NCBI GenBank assembly: GCA_905214625.1
Contig: CAJMMQ010000001.1
Coordinates: forward strand, 158,178-222,177
Length of the DNA stretch: 64,000 nt
From: an uncultured bacterium
GTDB lineage: Bacteria; Bacteroidota; Bacteroidia; Bacteroidales; Bacteroidaceae
Reading direction: 5' to 3'
This document shows positions 27,723 to 36,063 of this stretch, piece after piece. Position numbers and translations under genes: made by a program. The notes beneath the pieces are model-generated. The model had not been told where the DNA came from, searched no databases, and saw only the letters and a list, made by a program, of their open reading frames with translations. Position 1 is the first letter of the stretch. The number at the start of each line of letters is the position of its first letter.

Positions 27723-28243
27723 TGCGCATATCTTTAAAAAACATGAGACAGCTTTCGGCAGAACAGATTTCAACACGTGTGCTGTATGTTCTGCTTGCTA
27801 TAATTGTGCTCTTGTTCGGCGCGTTTTTTCTGGTTGGCTACGACATTCCATTTGAAGAAGACCCGACGTTCAACGCCCCAATGTTTACCGATGCTGTGCT
27901 TGTGTTTATTTATATTCTTGTGCTGGCTACTGTGGTCATCACTGCTTATGCCGTGTTTAGAAGCATAAAAAAACGCGACAAGACAACCGATACGGTTAAC
28001 AATATCCCTGCCGCAAAGATAGTATGGCTCACAACAGTACTTACGGCGGCAAGCATGCTGCTTACGTTCTTGCTTGGTTCGTCAGAGCCGGTTATGATTA
28101 ATGGCGTTGAATATTCCAATGTATTCTGGCTGAAAGCTACTGATATGTTTATTAATACAGCAATAATATTACTGTTTTTTGCAGTATGTGGCGTAGGATT
28201 CGGATTGTCGGGATATAATAGAAAAATTCATCTAAAAAAATAA
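27719..28243 (+). CDS. Four-helix membrane protein in the ExbB/ExbD operon
   Basis: A 174-residue protein with about four hydrophobic segments (near 20-42, 58-82, 98-120 and 142-166). It is not similar to ExbB or ExbD by eye. The start overlaps the exbB stop (ATGA) and the first exbD follows after 128 bp. Members of this unnamed family sit at the same place in many Bacteroidetes TonB-motor operons, so a structural or assembly role in the motor is reasonable inference. No functional motif is seen. A single degenerate 22-bp repeat unit may lie just after it at 28264-28285. Confidence 0.75.
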   Translation: MMRISLKNMRQLSAEQISTRVLYVLLAIIVLLFGAFFLVGYDIPFEEDPTFNAPMFTDAVLVFIYILVLATVVITAYAVFRSIKKRDKTTDTVNNIPAAKIVWLTTVLTAASMLLTFLLGSSEPVMINGVEYSNVFWLKATDMFINTAIILLFFAVCGVGFGLSGYNRKIHLKK

Positions 28244-28371
28244 GACACGGCCTGACTCAACAAAATTTGCCATATATTGCAGAGCATTATTACAAATGTC
28301 TGAATGTTAAGTCTGTGCGATATTGCTGAACATACATTTATACGGAGAATAAATAATATTGGTCAAAGAAA

Positions 28372-28908
28372 ATGATTCTTAGACATAACAAACGTGAAGT
28401 ACCTCAGCTAAACACCACGTCAACGGCTGACATATCGTTTATATTGCTGGTGTTTTTCCTTATCATGACATCTATGGATGTTGATAAGGGACTGCAGCGC
28501 CAGTTGCCTCCGCCAGACAAAGACAAGACAGAAGAAGTGGCAGACATAAGCAGGACCAACATGCTTGATTTGCAGCTCACGTCAACAAACATGCTTATAG
28601 TTGACGGCAAGCCGTTTGACGTATCACGTTTGCGTTCGCGGGTTATGTCGTTTGTAGGCAAGACGGCCGACCGTCAGCGCCACATTATCTCGGTGACAGT
28701 TGACCGAAAGACAAGCTATAATCTTTATTTCAACGTTCAGAACGAGATAATGGCTGCATACAACACGCTCCGTAACAGATATGCGCTGAAGACATACGGG
28801 CGCGAATATGAGCGTTGCACTCCTGAACAGCGTAAAAAAATTAGGGCATATTATCCTCAGCGCATAGCTGAAACTACTGTGGCAGAAGCCGAAGGAGGTG
28901 ATATATGA
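28372..28908 (+). CDS. exbD: ExbD/TolR biopolymer transport protein 1
   Basis: A 178-residue protein with a short cytoplasmic N-terminus (RHNKREVPQLNTTSTADISF), one membrane helix (about 21-38, with Asp20 just before or at the helix start as the likely proton site) and a periplasmic domain of about 135 residues. The C-terminal part is longer than classical ExbD and ends in a Glu-rich tail. It works as a dimer inside the ExbB pentamer. The next exbD overlaps by 4 bp. Two unequal ExbD proteins per operon are usual in this phylum. Confidence 0.9.
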   Translation: MILRHNKREVPQLNTTSTADISFILLVFFLIMTSMDVDKGLQRQLPPPDKDKTEEVADISRTNMLDLQLTSTNMLIVDGKPFDVSRLRSRVMSFVGKTADRQRHIISVTVDRKTSYNLYFNVQNEIMAAYNTLRNRYALKTYGREYERCTPEQRKKIRAYYPQRIAETTVAEAEGGDI

Positions 28909-29372
28909 CGATGTTCAGACGTAGCAGGCGTACTGTGCCGATGCTGAATACAGCATCATTGCCCGACCTCATATTTACAGTGCTGTTCTTTTTTATCACC
29001 GTTACGCACATGCGCCAGGTGACGCTGAAGGTGAAATACAGAGTGCCGGAAGGAACGGAACTTACTAAACTTACAAAGAAATCAGCCGTTACACATATTT
29101 ATATAGGCAAGCCGACAAAAGAGATGAGAGCGCAGGCCGGAAACAAGACGCGCATACAGATTAACGATAAGTATGCCGATATTCCTGCCGTAGTAGACTT
29201 TGTGACTGAAGAGCGCCGCCGGATGTCGCCTGAAGATGCCAAGATTATGAGCGTGTCGGTAAAGGCCGACCGTGATACGGAGATGGGAATTATGAGCGAT
29301 TTGCGTCAGGCATTGCGTGAGGCAGGGGCTTTGCGGGTCAATTATTCAGCCGTTGAAAAAAGCAAAAAGTAA
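28905..29372 (+). CDS. exbD: ExbD/TolR biopolymer transport protein 2
   Basis: A 155-residue second ExbD. N-terminal RRSRRTVPMLNTASLPDLIF followed by a helix near 20-36 (TVLFFFITVTHM), with Asp18 the probable proton-carrying residue, then a periplasmic TolR-like domain with IYIGKPT and INDKYAD strands. It differs clearly from the first ExbD in the periplasmic part, so the two probably form a heteromeric plug. Last gene of the operon; an ATGA overlap links it to the previous gene. Confidence 0.9.
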   Translation: MTMFRRSRRTVPMLNTASLPDLIFTVLFFFITVTHMRQVTLKVKYRVPEGTELTKLTKKSAVTHIYIGKPTKEMRAQAGNKTRIQINDKYADIPAVVDFVTEERRRMSPEDAKIMSVSVKADRDTEMGIMSDLRQALREAGALRVNYSAVEKSKK

Positions 29373-29433
29373 TTTTTACTATATAAAAGATGTAATAATC
29401 TGTTATGTAGAAGTAAAATTTTGCTTTAAATCT

Positions 29434-29465
29434 ATTGCAGAAATGATAAATTTATCATATCTTTG
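29434..29465 (+). promoter_or_regulatory. Promoter of the Lrp/AsnC-type regulator gene
   Basis: ATTG (29434-29437), 20 bases, TATCTTTG (29458-29465). The -7 box is a perfect match; the -33 has one mismatch. The leader is about 140 bases. Confidence 0.6.
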
Positions 29466-29615
29466 CACAAATTAATCGGTCTGTTGGATTTTGATTATAG
29501 CATGTTTTTTGCGTCACAGATGCCGGCGTTTGCCGTGGCAGACGTATGGTATAAAAACAAAACATTCTTTATCCATAGACTGTGTTTATGTTTGTTTTAA
29601 TCTAAAACTTAGAAA

Positions 29616-30116
29616 ATGGCGCATCACAATTTAGATTCATTAGACAAGAAAATCCTGAGGCTTATTGCCGAGGATGCCCGTATTCCGTTTCTTGAGGTAG
29701 CCCGTTCTTGCAATGTAAGCGGCGCGGCTATCCATCAGCGCATACAGAAGCTTAACAGTCTTGGAGTGTTGAAAGGTTCACAGTTTATAATCGACCCGGA
29801 GAAAATAGGTTATGAAACATGTGCCTATATTGGTCTTAACCTCAAAAATCCTGAGGATTTTGACAAGGCAGTCGAAGCTTTGCGAAAGATTCCTGAGGTT
29901 GTTGAATGCCATTATACAACGGGTGACTATGATATGTTTATAAAGATTTACGCTTTCAATAATCATCATTTGCTCAATATCATTCACGACCGTCTGCAGC
30001 CATTGGGATTGTCACGAAGCGAAACAATCATATCGTTCAATTCTGCGTTTGACCGCCAGCTGCCTATCGTTGACATACCGGTTGACGATGAGGAAGACGA
30101 CGATATTTCTGAATAA
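29616..30116 (+). CDS. Lrp/AsnC family transcription regulator
   Basis: A 166-residue regulator with an N-terminal helix-turn-helix (about 8-55; LDKKILRLIAEDARIPF and VSGAAIHQRIQKL) and a C-terminal RAM ligand-binding domain (about 70-150; VECHYTTGDYDMFIKI). The very acidic tail DDEEDDDISE is a small oddity. Members sense amino acids and act as octamers on amino acid genes; the effector here is unknown. Its own promoter and terminator make it monocistronic. Confidence 0.92.
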   Translation: MAHHNLDSLDKKILRLIAEDARIPFLEVARSCNVSGAAIHQRIQKLNSLGVLKGSQFIIDPEKIGYETCAYIGLNLKNPEDFDKAVEALRKIPEVVECHYTTGDYDMFIKIYAFNNHHLLNIIHDRLQPLGLSRSETIISFNSAFDRQLPIVDIPVDDEEDDDISE

Positions 30117-30121
30117 AAGTA

Positions 30122-30155
30122 AACCAAGGCATACTTGCCTTGGTTATTTGTTTTT
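30122..30155 (+). terminator. Terminator after the Lrp-type gene, directly before the next start codon
   Basis: AACCAAGGCA (30122-30131) pairs with TGCCTTGGTT (30136-30145), a 4-base loop, followed by ATTTGTTTTT. The next gene starts at 30159, 4 bases after the T-run. Confidence 0.7.
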
Positions 30156-30158
30156 ATT

Positions 30159-31352
30159 ATGATGAAACAAGTTTTATTTATTTTATCTCTATTCTTGGCC
30201 ATCAACATTCATGCTGAGAATAAGTTTGTTATTGAAGGTAATATAACAAACGTGCCCGACGGGCTTATCATAGAACTTTTGCGTAATGAAGATAATGTTG
30301 GAATACTTGTGGCTTCTGACACTTTGCAGAATGGAACGTTCCGTTTTGAGGAAGAAACTTCAGGCAACGGCACCGACTGGATGTTCCTTACGGCAAGGAC
30401 GGAATACTATAACAGCATGATTTTGTATCTTTGGGTACGTCCGGGAAGCTTGGTAAGAATATCTGCCGACAATCTTCGTGTGTATACATGGAACGTTGAA
30501 AGCGATGTGCCCGAGCAACAGACAAGGAGCAAGATACTTGCAAGCTCGCATGACCTCTGGGACGAATATCAGATTTTAGATGGAGATTATGACTCTCTGC
30601 GCAGCAGGATAAAATCGGATAAGTATTCCGGCGAGGAAAAGAAAAAGCATAAGGCGAGACTCGACAGTATGAAGCAGGCGAAAAGCATGCTGCAGGACCG
30701 CATCTCTGCCGTTGAACTTGAGGCTATGGCGAAACTTGATGTCGACCAAGCCTGGATGCTGAATTATGTTAACACGGCATACATGGTGAATATCTCCAAG
30801 AACAAGGATAATCTGGAAAAGGCTAAGGCTCTCTACGCCTATATACCTGATTCGTGGCGTGATTCTTTTTCCGGCCGTGAGGCCAAGAATGTTCTGTTCC
30901 CCCAACATGTCGTTGAGGTGGGTGAGGAGGCTGCTGATGCCGACCTGTATGATATTGATGGAAAGGTGTGGCATTTGTCTGACTTCAGGGGCAAATATGT
31001 GCTGATTGACTTTTGGAGCTATGGCTGCGGTCCGTGCAAGATGTCTATCCCGGAGATAAAGGAAGCTGCTGATAAGTATAAAGACAGACTTGTGGCGGTA
31101 AGTATTTCGATAGACAATGAGAAGGTGTGGAAAGAACATTCTGCATCTGAAGGCATTACATGGATGAGCCTCAGCGATAAAAAACTTGGTACGGGCATTG
31201 CCGCTAAATATGGCGTTCGTGGAATACCTTACTTTGTTCTTTTGTCGCCCGACGGAAAAGTTGTCAAGAAGTGGTCGGGCTACAGTAAAGGACTGATAGA
31301 GAAAAATATATCCGGACATATCGTCACGGCTGGCGTACCTTCAGGCAAATAA
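30159..31352 (+). CDS. DUF4369-TlpA-type thiol-disulfide oxidoreductase
   Basis: A 397-residue exported protein: signal peptide about 1-20 (ending NIHAEN), an N-terminal DUF4369-like beta domain (about 22-110, IEGNITNVPDGLIIELLR), a helical linker (about 125-235) and a C-terminal TlpA/AhpC-like thioredoxin fold with the active site CGPC in FWSYGCGPCKMS near residue 288. The cis-Pro region GIPYFVLLSPDG is intact. It probably acts on periplasmic disulfides or as a peroxide/thiol carrier. Start at 30159 (MMKQ); 30162 is equally possible. It begins 4 bases after a terminator, so how it is transcribed is unclear. Confidence 0.88.
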   Translation: MMKQVLFILSLFLAINIHAENKFVIEGNITNVPDGLIIELLRNEDNVGILVASDTLQNGTFRFEEETSGNGTDWMFLTARTEYYNSMILYLWVRPGSLVRISADNLRVYTWNVESDVPEQQTRSKILASSHDLWDEYQILDGDYDSLRSRIKSDKYSGEEKKKHKARLDSMKQAKSMLQDRISAVELEAMAKLDVDQAWMLNYVNTAYMVNISKNKDNLEKAKALYAYIPDSWRDSFSGREAKNVLFPQHVVEVGEEAADADLYDIDGKVWHLSDFRGKYVLIDFWSYGCGPCKMSIPEIKEAADKYKDRLVAVSISIDNEKVWKEHSASEGITWMSLSDKKLGTGIAAKYGVRGIPYFVLLSPDGKVVKKWSGYSKGLIEKNISGHIVTAGVPSGK

Positions 31353-31390
31353 TGTCCGACAGAATTTATTTTATTATATTTTATATCTGA

Positions 31391-31438
31391 AAAGTATGAG
31401 CCAAAGAGAACCGGCGGGGTCTCTTTGGCTCATACTTT
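31391..31438. terminator. Bidirectional terminator, 19-bp perfect inverted repeat
   Basis: Left arm 31391-31409 (AAAGTATGAGCCAAAGAGA) and right arm 31420-31438 are perfect complements around a 10-base loop. The arms start and end in A/T runs, so it can end transcripts from both the TlpA-type gene and folA. Confidence 0.8.
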
Positions 31439-31440
31439 TA

Positions 31441-31920
31441 TTATTTCACATAATCTACAAATGAGTATTTGTAGGCATGTTTCTCGTCTATGTCGTGGTC
31501 CTCACGCTTTTCTTCTCTCCATCCGTCAAACTCAGGAAAGAATGTGTCGGCATTTTCCGGCGTGTCATCTATCTCCGTAAGACATAGCCTGTCGGCCCGT
31601 TTTATGGCCTGTTCATAGATGCTTGCCCCACCTATTATATATATGTCTTCGTCGGCAGAGCAGTTGTCAAGAGCCTCGTCGAGCGATGTATAGCAGTCGC
31701 ATCCTGTAAAGTCGCGCTTGCTGCGGCTAAGAACAATGTTACGCCTGTTTGGCAGTGCCCCTTTCGGCAGCGACTCAAAGGTCTTGCGTCCCATTATTAT
31801 TGTGTGTCCTGTGGTAAGTGCCTTAAACCGTTTAAGGTCGTTTGGCAGCCAGTAAATCAGTTTGTTGTCTTTTCCTATCGCCCGGTTTTGTGCCACGGCG
31901 GCAATGATGGTTATTTGCAT
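31441..31920 (-). CDS. folA: Dihydrofolate reductase
   Basis: A 159-residue enzyme that reduces dihydrofolate to tetrahydrofolate with NADPH. Conserved: AVAQNRAIGKDNKLIYWLPNDL (substrate pocket, with the catalytic acid Asp at 28), IMGRKTFESLP, LSRSK, and IIGGASIYEQ for NADPH. Length typical. It follows thyA on the same strand; thymidylate synthase makes the dihydrofolate that FolA recycles. The 187-bp gap between them carries 9-bp repeats that could fold in the shared mRNA. Confidence 0.95.
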   Translation of the reverse strand: MQITIIAAVAQNRAIGKDNKLIYWLPNDLKRFKALTTGHTIIMGRKTFESLPKGALPNRRNIVLSRSKRDFTGCDCYTSLDEALDNCSADEDIYIIGGASIYEQAIKRADRLCLTEIDDTPENADTFFPEFDGWREEKREDHDIDEKHAYKYSFVDYVK

Positions 31921-31930
31921 GATATGTCAG

Positions 31931-32100
31931 TAGTTAAAGTAGTTATAGTAGTTAAAGTAGTTAAAGCCATTACCTTTATTGCTGCATTCTGCTGTTGTTA
32001 TTGTCAATATTTTTGTTGTCGGACGTTTTTCCGGTAAGACTAATGACTTTAACTACTTAGCGAACAACGTGAGCGGTAACTTCTTTAACTACTTTAACTA
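31931..32100 (-). repeat. Inverted blocks of 9-bp tandem repeats between thyA and folA
   Basis: Four tandem copies of TAGTTAAAG (one varied to TAGTTATAG) at 31931-31966, and the reverse complement CTTTAACTA twice in tandem at 32083-32100, plus a single copy at 32047-32055. The outer blocks can pair over about 18 bp. One block is next to the thyA stop, the other 10 bp from the folA start. Confidence 0.75.
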
Positions 32101-32107
32101 CTGAATT

Positions 32108-32902
32108 TTATACACTCACCTTTCCCGCAATATGCGGCCAGGGGTTATAGTTTTCGAGAGTGAAGTCTTCGTATTTGAAGTCGAAGAGGTCTTTAACGTC
32201 GGGGTTGAGCTTCATTACGGGCAACGGGCGTGGGGTGCGCGTCAGCTGCAGGTCAACCTGCTCAATATGGTTAAGATATATGTGCGTGTCGCCGGTGGTG
32301 TGGATAAAGTCGCCCGGTTGCAGTCCGGTTACCTGTGCAACCATCATCAGCAACAGTGCGTATGATGCTATGTTGAACGGCACACCGAGGAAGGTGTCGG
32401 CGCTGCGCTGATAAAGCTGAAGACTCAGACGGCCGTCGGCCACATAGAACTGGAACAGACAATGGCATGGCGGCAGGTGCATCTGCTCTATGTCGGCCAC
32501 GTTCCATGCACTTACTATTATGCGCCTTGAGTCAGGAGTGTTCTTTATCTGGTCTATGATATTCTTTATCTGGTCTATGTGCCCGCCGTTATGGTCGGGC
32601 CATGAGCGCCACTGATGGCCGTAGACCGGACCGAGTTCGCCGTTCTCGTCGGCCCATTCGTTCCATATCCTTACGCCGTGTTCCTGAAGATATTTAACGT
32701 TGGTGTCGCCCTTCAAGAACCACAGAAGCTCGTAGATGATAGACTTCAGGTGCAGTTTCTTGGTTGTAAGAAGCGGAAAGCCGTCGTCAAGATTAAAGCG
32801 CATCTGGTTGCCGAAAATGCTTATGGTGCCCGTTCCTGTGCGGTCGTGCTTGGTAACGCCTTCGGTCTTGATGCGTCTTAGCAGGTCGAGATATTGTTTC
32901 AT
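32108..32902 (-). CDS. thyA: Thymidylate synthase
   Basis: A 264-residue enzyme converting dUMP to dTMP with methylene-tetrahydrofolate. The nucleophile Cys is in [11 protein letters not shown] (about 146), with [11 protein letters not shown] (phosphate and folate region), [31 protein letters not shown] and THIYLNH intact. Length equals the E. coli enzyme. Transcribed with folA downstream, and 6 bp after the rRNA methyltransferase gene, so the three may form one unit. Confidence 0.96.
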   Translation of the reverse strand: MKQYLDLLRRIKTEGVTKHDRTGTGTISIFGNQMRFNLDDGFPLLTTKKLHLKSIIYELLWFLKGDTNVKYLQEHGVRIWNEWADENGELGPVYGHQWRSWPDHNGGHIDQIKNIIDQIKNTPDSRRIIVSAWNVADIEQMHLPPCHCLFQFYVADGRLSLQLYQRSADTFLGVPFNIASYALLLMMVAQVTGLQPGDFIHTTGDTHIYLNHIEQVDLQLTRTPRPLPVMKLNPDVKDLFDFKYEDFTLENYNPWPHIAGKVSV

Positions 32903-32908
32903 CGTTGT

Positions 32909-34336
32909 TTATTTTGTTCTTATTATTTCGTTGTATTCATCGGGCACGTGCGTGCTCTTTATCTTCCATTCGGCCGGATACAGGTTGTTTGCCCTGTTGC
33001 CTATGTTCTTTTCAAATCCGAGCGGCACGCCGTTAAACATTACGAGCACATAGCCGCGTGGCGTGTCGGCAGGTAATGTTACGGCCTCTTTGCGCAGATA
33101 GCTCATGGCCTGTGCGTAGGTCAGTTCTGCCTGTGCAAAGGCTTCTTTGTTGAGTGCCGTCGAGAGGGCCAGCGCCTGTGCCGGAATGATATCCTTGCCC
33201 TTGCTTTCGCCGATGGTTATTCCCGCCGACAATATTTTGAGCGACTTTGCCGCAGCATCATACACATCGCGCCACGCCTTTGGTATGGCTGCCGTTATGT
33301 TATCTGTGGTTACAAAGTCGTATCTGTCAGGCTCTTTGAACCAATCGCGGTTGCAGCTTGCCGTTTCTTTTTTGTTGTTGCGCTGCTTGTCTTTTTTAGC
33401 CTTCTTGTCCTTACGTGGTGTGTCGTTGCCGTTGTGTTCGCCGTTCTTGCGCATCACTGCCATGAATATTCCTTCGCCTCGCGTCAGTCCGGGCAGAAAG
33501 CGGTACACAGGCTTGTCGAATCCGCAGAGCAGCGAGCCGGTTATCCTCCAGCTGTCGTCAATGTCAACGGGCTGCAGTTCTGCGCCAAGCTCTTCGGTTA
33601 TATACCTTATGTTTTCTTCGTCCTCCTTTGTGTTGAAGGTGCATGTTGAGTATATCAGCAGACCGCCCGGCTTCAGGCACTGCCACACGTCGCTAACTAT
33701 TTCGCGCTGTAGTCGCCAACATTTCTCCACGTTCTGCAAGCTCCATTCGCTTATCGCCGTGTCGTCTTTTCTGAACATTCCTTCGCCCGAACACGGCACG
33801 TCGGTAAGAATAACATCAAACATAAGACGGCTCTTGCCGAAGTCGCGCGGATAGTTGTTGGTAACAATCACGTCCTCGTGACCGAATTTCTGCATGTTTT
33901 CTGCCAGAATCTGCGCGCGTGTCTTCATCGGCTCGTTGCTTATCAGCAGGCTGCCTTCGGGCAGGGCTGCCCTTGCCACGGTAGACTTTCCGCCCGGAGC
34001 GGCACAAAGGTCGAGCATGGTCAGCGGCCTGTCGGATGCATACTGCCTCATTACACGGTAGAGAAACATCGACGATGCTTCCTGAACATAATACATTCCG
34101 GCATGGAGCAGGGGGTCGAACGTGAAGTTTGGCCGTGAGTTAAGATAATATCCGCTGTCGCACCATCCCACCTTTCCGTCATAAAGGCTTTCAGCAGGTG
34201 AGCCGCAGGCACACTTAAACGGGTTAAGCCTTATGCTCACGGGCGGCTCGTCGGCCAGTCCGCGGCTTAGCACGCTCCATAGCTCGTTGCCTGTAAGCGC
34301 TTTAGTGCAGTTTATAAAATCTTCCGGCAGTGTCAT
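32909..34336 (-). CDS. RsmF/NOL1-NOP2-Sun family RNA cytosine-5 methyltransferase
   Basis: A 475-residue SAM-dependent methyltransferase for rRNA or tRNA cytosines. The catalytic domain (about 90-310) has DLCAAPGGKS (SAM motif I), DVPCSGEGMFR (motif IV Cys) and IYSTCTFNTKEDEENI (motif VI catalytic Cys). A Lys-rich linker (KDKKAKKDKQRNNKKE near 322-337) leads to a C-terminal PUA-like RNA-binding domain ending near EWKIKSTHVPDEY. Length fits RsmF (YebU) type, which modifies 16S rRNA. It is upstream of thyA by 6 bp; its own promoter is seen. Confidence 0.9.
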   Translation of the reverse strand: MTLPEDFINCTKALTGNELWSVLSRGLADEPPVSIRLNPFKCACGSPAESLYDGKVGWCDSGYYLNSRPNFTFDPLLHAGMYYVQEASSMFLYRVMRQYASDRPLTMLDLCAAPGGKSTVARAALPEGSLLISNEPMKTRAQILAENMQKFGHEDVIVTNNYPRDFGKSRLMFDVILTDVPCSGEGMFRKDDTAISEWSLQNVEKCWRLQREIVSDVWQCLKPGGLLIYSTCTFNTKEDEENIRYITEELGAELQPVDIDDSWRITGSLLCGFDKPVYRFLPGLTRGEGIFMAVMRKNGEHNGNDTPRKDKKAKKDKQRNNKKETASCNRDWFKEPDRYDFVTTDNITAAIPKAWRDVYDAAAKSLKILSAGITIGESKGKDIIPAQALALSTALNKEAFAQAELTYAQAMSYLRKEAVTLPADTPRGYVLVMFNGVPLGFEKNIGNRANNLYPAEWKIKSTHVPDEYNEIIRTK

Positions 34337-34363
34337 TTAAATATGCAGTGTGATTATTGCAGG

Positions 34364-34394
34364 CAAAGTTACAAATAATTTTAATGTGTGCAAT
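34364..34394 (-). promoter_or_regulatory. Promoter of the rRNA methyltransferase-thyA-folA unit
   Basis: On the minus strand ATTG (34394-34391), 19 bases, TAACTTTG (34371-34364). The -7 box is perfect and the -33 has one mismatch. The start codon is 28 bp downstream. Confidence 0.65.
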
Positions 34395-34556
34395 TAAAAA
34401 GGTGTCTTGATTTTCATACATCCTTTCTTATATGTATGCCATTGCATGGATGCACCGTTCTGAAATGCCTTGGCGTGCCCTGACGTGCTCCTGCTGCGGC
34501 GCGTTGAAAAATAAGTTTTAAGTGCTGTGTAACATGCTGACTGTCAGTAGGTTTGC

Positions 34557-34666
34557 AAAAGGCCTCCTTTTACATTCCAAAAGGTGGCTTTTTAGCGTGC
34601 GATTTGTGGCCTTTTGCATCCCGAAAGGTGGCCTTTTACAAAACGCTTTGTGGCGTGCCGTCTTTC
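34557..34666. repeat. 22-bp dyad repeat array A (4 clear units, 1 decayed)
   Basis: Units at 34557, 34579, 34601, 34623 and (decayed) 34645, strictly 22 bp. Unit 4 holds a core close to AAAGG-TGG-CCTTT. Units 2-4 are nearly identical to units 2-4 of array B at 53287-53352, 18.7 kb away. Located between divergent genes. Nothing else is recognised in the 469-bp gap 34337-34805 apart from the methyltransferase promoter. Confidence 0.85.
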
Positions 34667-34805
34667 GTTATGTACGGTATGGCATTATTCAATGACAGTG
34701 AAGTTTTTTTGACGGGTATTCATTTTTCTGAATTTTTTTGCTTTCCATGCAACCTTTTCACCCTTTCATACGTCTAACGGATAGAACAAAAAATAAAATT
34801 AAGAT

Positions 34806-35510
34806 ATGAAAAAGTTATTTATTATTTTTGCTATGACAGCCGCACTTGCGGCTCCTGCTCAGGATCAAAAGTCGTTATACAGACACAATCCGCAGGTGGT
34901 TAACAGCCAGACGGCTGCCGACACGGGCGGGGTGGTGGCTTATTCTGACACAACGGGCGCAGCCCGCGACACAAGTGCGGCTCAGACAGATGCTACAGAA
35001 GAAGACAATATAACATCGGTAAAGCAGTTTGACGACGTGTCTGATCCGTTTACGCTTATTGCATATCTGGCCGATTTGGGCGGTCCTGGCAGTGTTATGG
35101 TTGCCATAGCCTTTGTGTTGCTGTGTCTTCTTGTAGTACTTTCGCCGTTCCTTTTTGTCGCACTCATCATCTATCTGGTGCTGAAAAACCGCAACCAGCG
35201 CTACCGTCTGGCCGAAAAGGCAATGGAAAGCGGTCGCCCTATACCCGACAACCTGCTGAAGAAAGACGATTTCAGCAATGAGGCTCTGTGGAAAAAAGGT
35301 GTAAGGAATGCATGTCTTGGCGTAGGTCTTGTGGTTTGTTTCTACATCATCGGGGCCAACCCGCTCACCGGCATAGGATGGCTCGTGTTCTTCTATGGCC
35401 TTGGCCAGTGCATTATAGCGCGCACTACAGGCCGCAGAAAGCCGAAGGACGATAGTGAAAGTTATATGGACGACATAAAGGACGAGTCGGACTACGATAA
35501 AGAAAAGTAA
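34806..35510 (+). CDS. DUF6249-type membrane protein
   Basis: A 234-residue exported or membrane protein: signal-like N-terminus (about 1-19, ending APAQD), a polar Thr/Asp-rich stretch, then two to three hydrophobic segments (about 96-128 and 165-200, NACLGVGLVVCFYIIG and GIGWLVFFYGLGQCII) and an acidic tail. The segment RYRLAEKAMESGRPIPDNLL between the helices is characteristic of the DUF6249 group. Followed after 16 bp by an ECF sigma factor and then a DUF5056 protein, an arrangement repeated in Bacteroidales, so it may take part in control of the sigma factor. Function unknown. Confidence 0.8.
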   Translation: MKKLFIIFAMTAALAAPAQDQKSLYRHNPQVVNSQTAADTGGVVAYSDTTGAARDTSAAQTDATEEDNITSVKQFDDVSDPFTLIAYLADLGGPGSVMVAIAFVLLCLLVVLSPFLFVALIIYLVLKNRNQRYRLAEKAMESGRPIPDNLLKKDDFSNEALWKKGVRNACLGVGLVVCFYIIGANPLTGIGWLVFFYGLGQCIIARTTGRRKPKDDSESYMDDIKDESDYDKEK

Positions 35511-35526
35511 TATTTCGGGGTTAAAG

Positions 35527-36063
35527 GTGAAACTGCTTAATGACATATCGTTGGTTACGAGGGTGGCCGTTTTTCACGACAAGAAGGCGTTCAACGCGCT
35601 TGTCGTGAAATATCAGGCGGCCGTCAGGAGGTTCTTCCTCAGCCAGACGCTGGGCGATGCGCAGCTCAGCGACGACCTGGCGCAGGACACCTTCATAAAG
35701 GCATATACCAACATAGGGCGTTTCAGGGGGCTGTCAGGTTTTTCCACGTGGCTTTATCGCATAGCCTATAATGTGCTTTATGACTACAGGCGGTCGCATA
35801 AGTCGACAGAAGATGTAAGCTCGGTGCCGGCAGACCGCAGCGTGGCGCAGACGGACAAGGGCCTGAGTATTGACATCTACTCGGCACTGAATCTGCTGAA
35901 AGACGACGAGAGGCTCTGCCTTACGCTGCAGATTATCGACGGTCTGTCAGTCGACAAGATATCAGAGATAACCTCGCTGCCGCCGGGAACGGTAAAGTCG
36001 CATCTCTCAAGAAGTAAACATAAACTTGCAAATTATTTAAAGGATAATGGATATGACAGATAA
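35527..36063 (+). CDS. ECF-type RNA polymerase sigma factor, GTG start
   Basis: A 178-residue sigma-70-family factor with region 2 (about 20-95; LSDDLAQDTFIKAYTNI and FSTWLYRIAYNVLYDYRR) and region 4 (about 118-175; LTLQIIDGLSVDKISEITSLPPGTVKSHLSRSKHKL). Start is GTG at 35527, 16 bp after the DUF6249 stop; homologues have the same N-terminus MKLLNDISLV, so GTG is accepted. The following DUF5056 gene overlaps by 11 bp and is the candidate anti-sigma factor. Signal and regulon unknown. Confidence 0.92.
   Translation: MKLLNDISLVTRVAVFHDKKAFNALVVKYQAAVRRFFLSQTLGDAQLSDDLAQDTFIKAYTNIGRFRGLSGFSTWLYRIAYNVLYDYRRSHKSTEDVSSVPADRSVAQTDKGLSIDIYSALNLLKDDERLCLTLQIIDGLSVDKISEITSLPPGTVKSHLSRSKHKLANYLKDNGYDR

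Noticed and set aside
34553..34777. 74-aa plus-strand ORF over array A
   Set aside because: It reads through 22-bp repeats, has no ribosome site or family resemblance, and its composition is that of repeat DNA.
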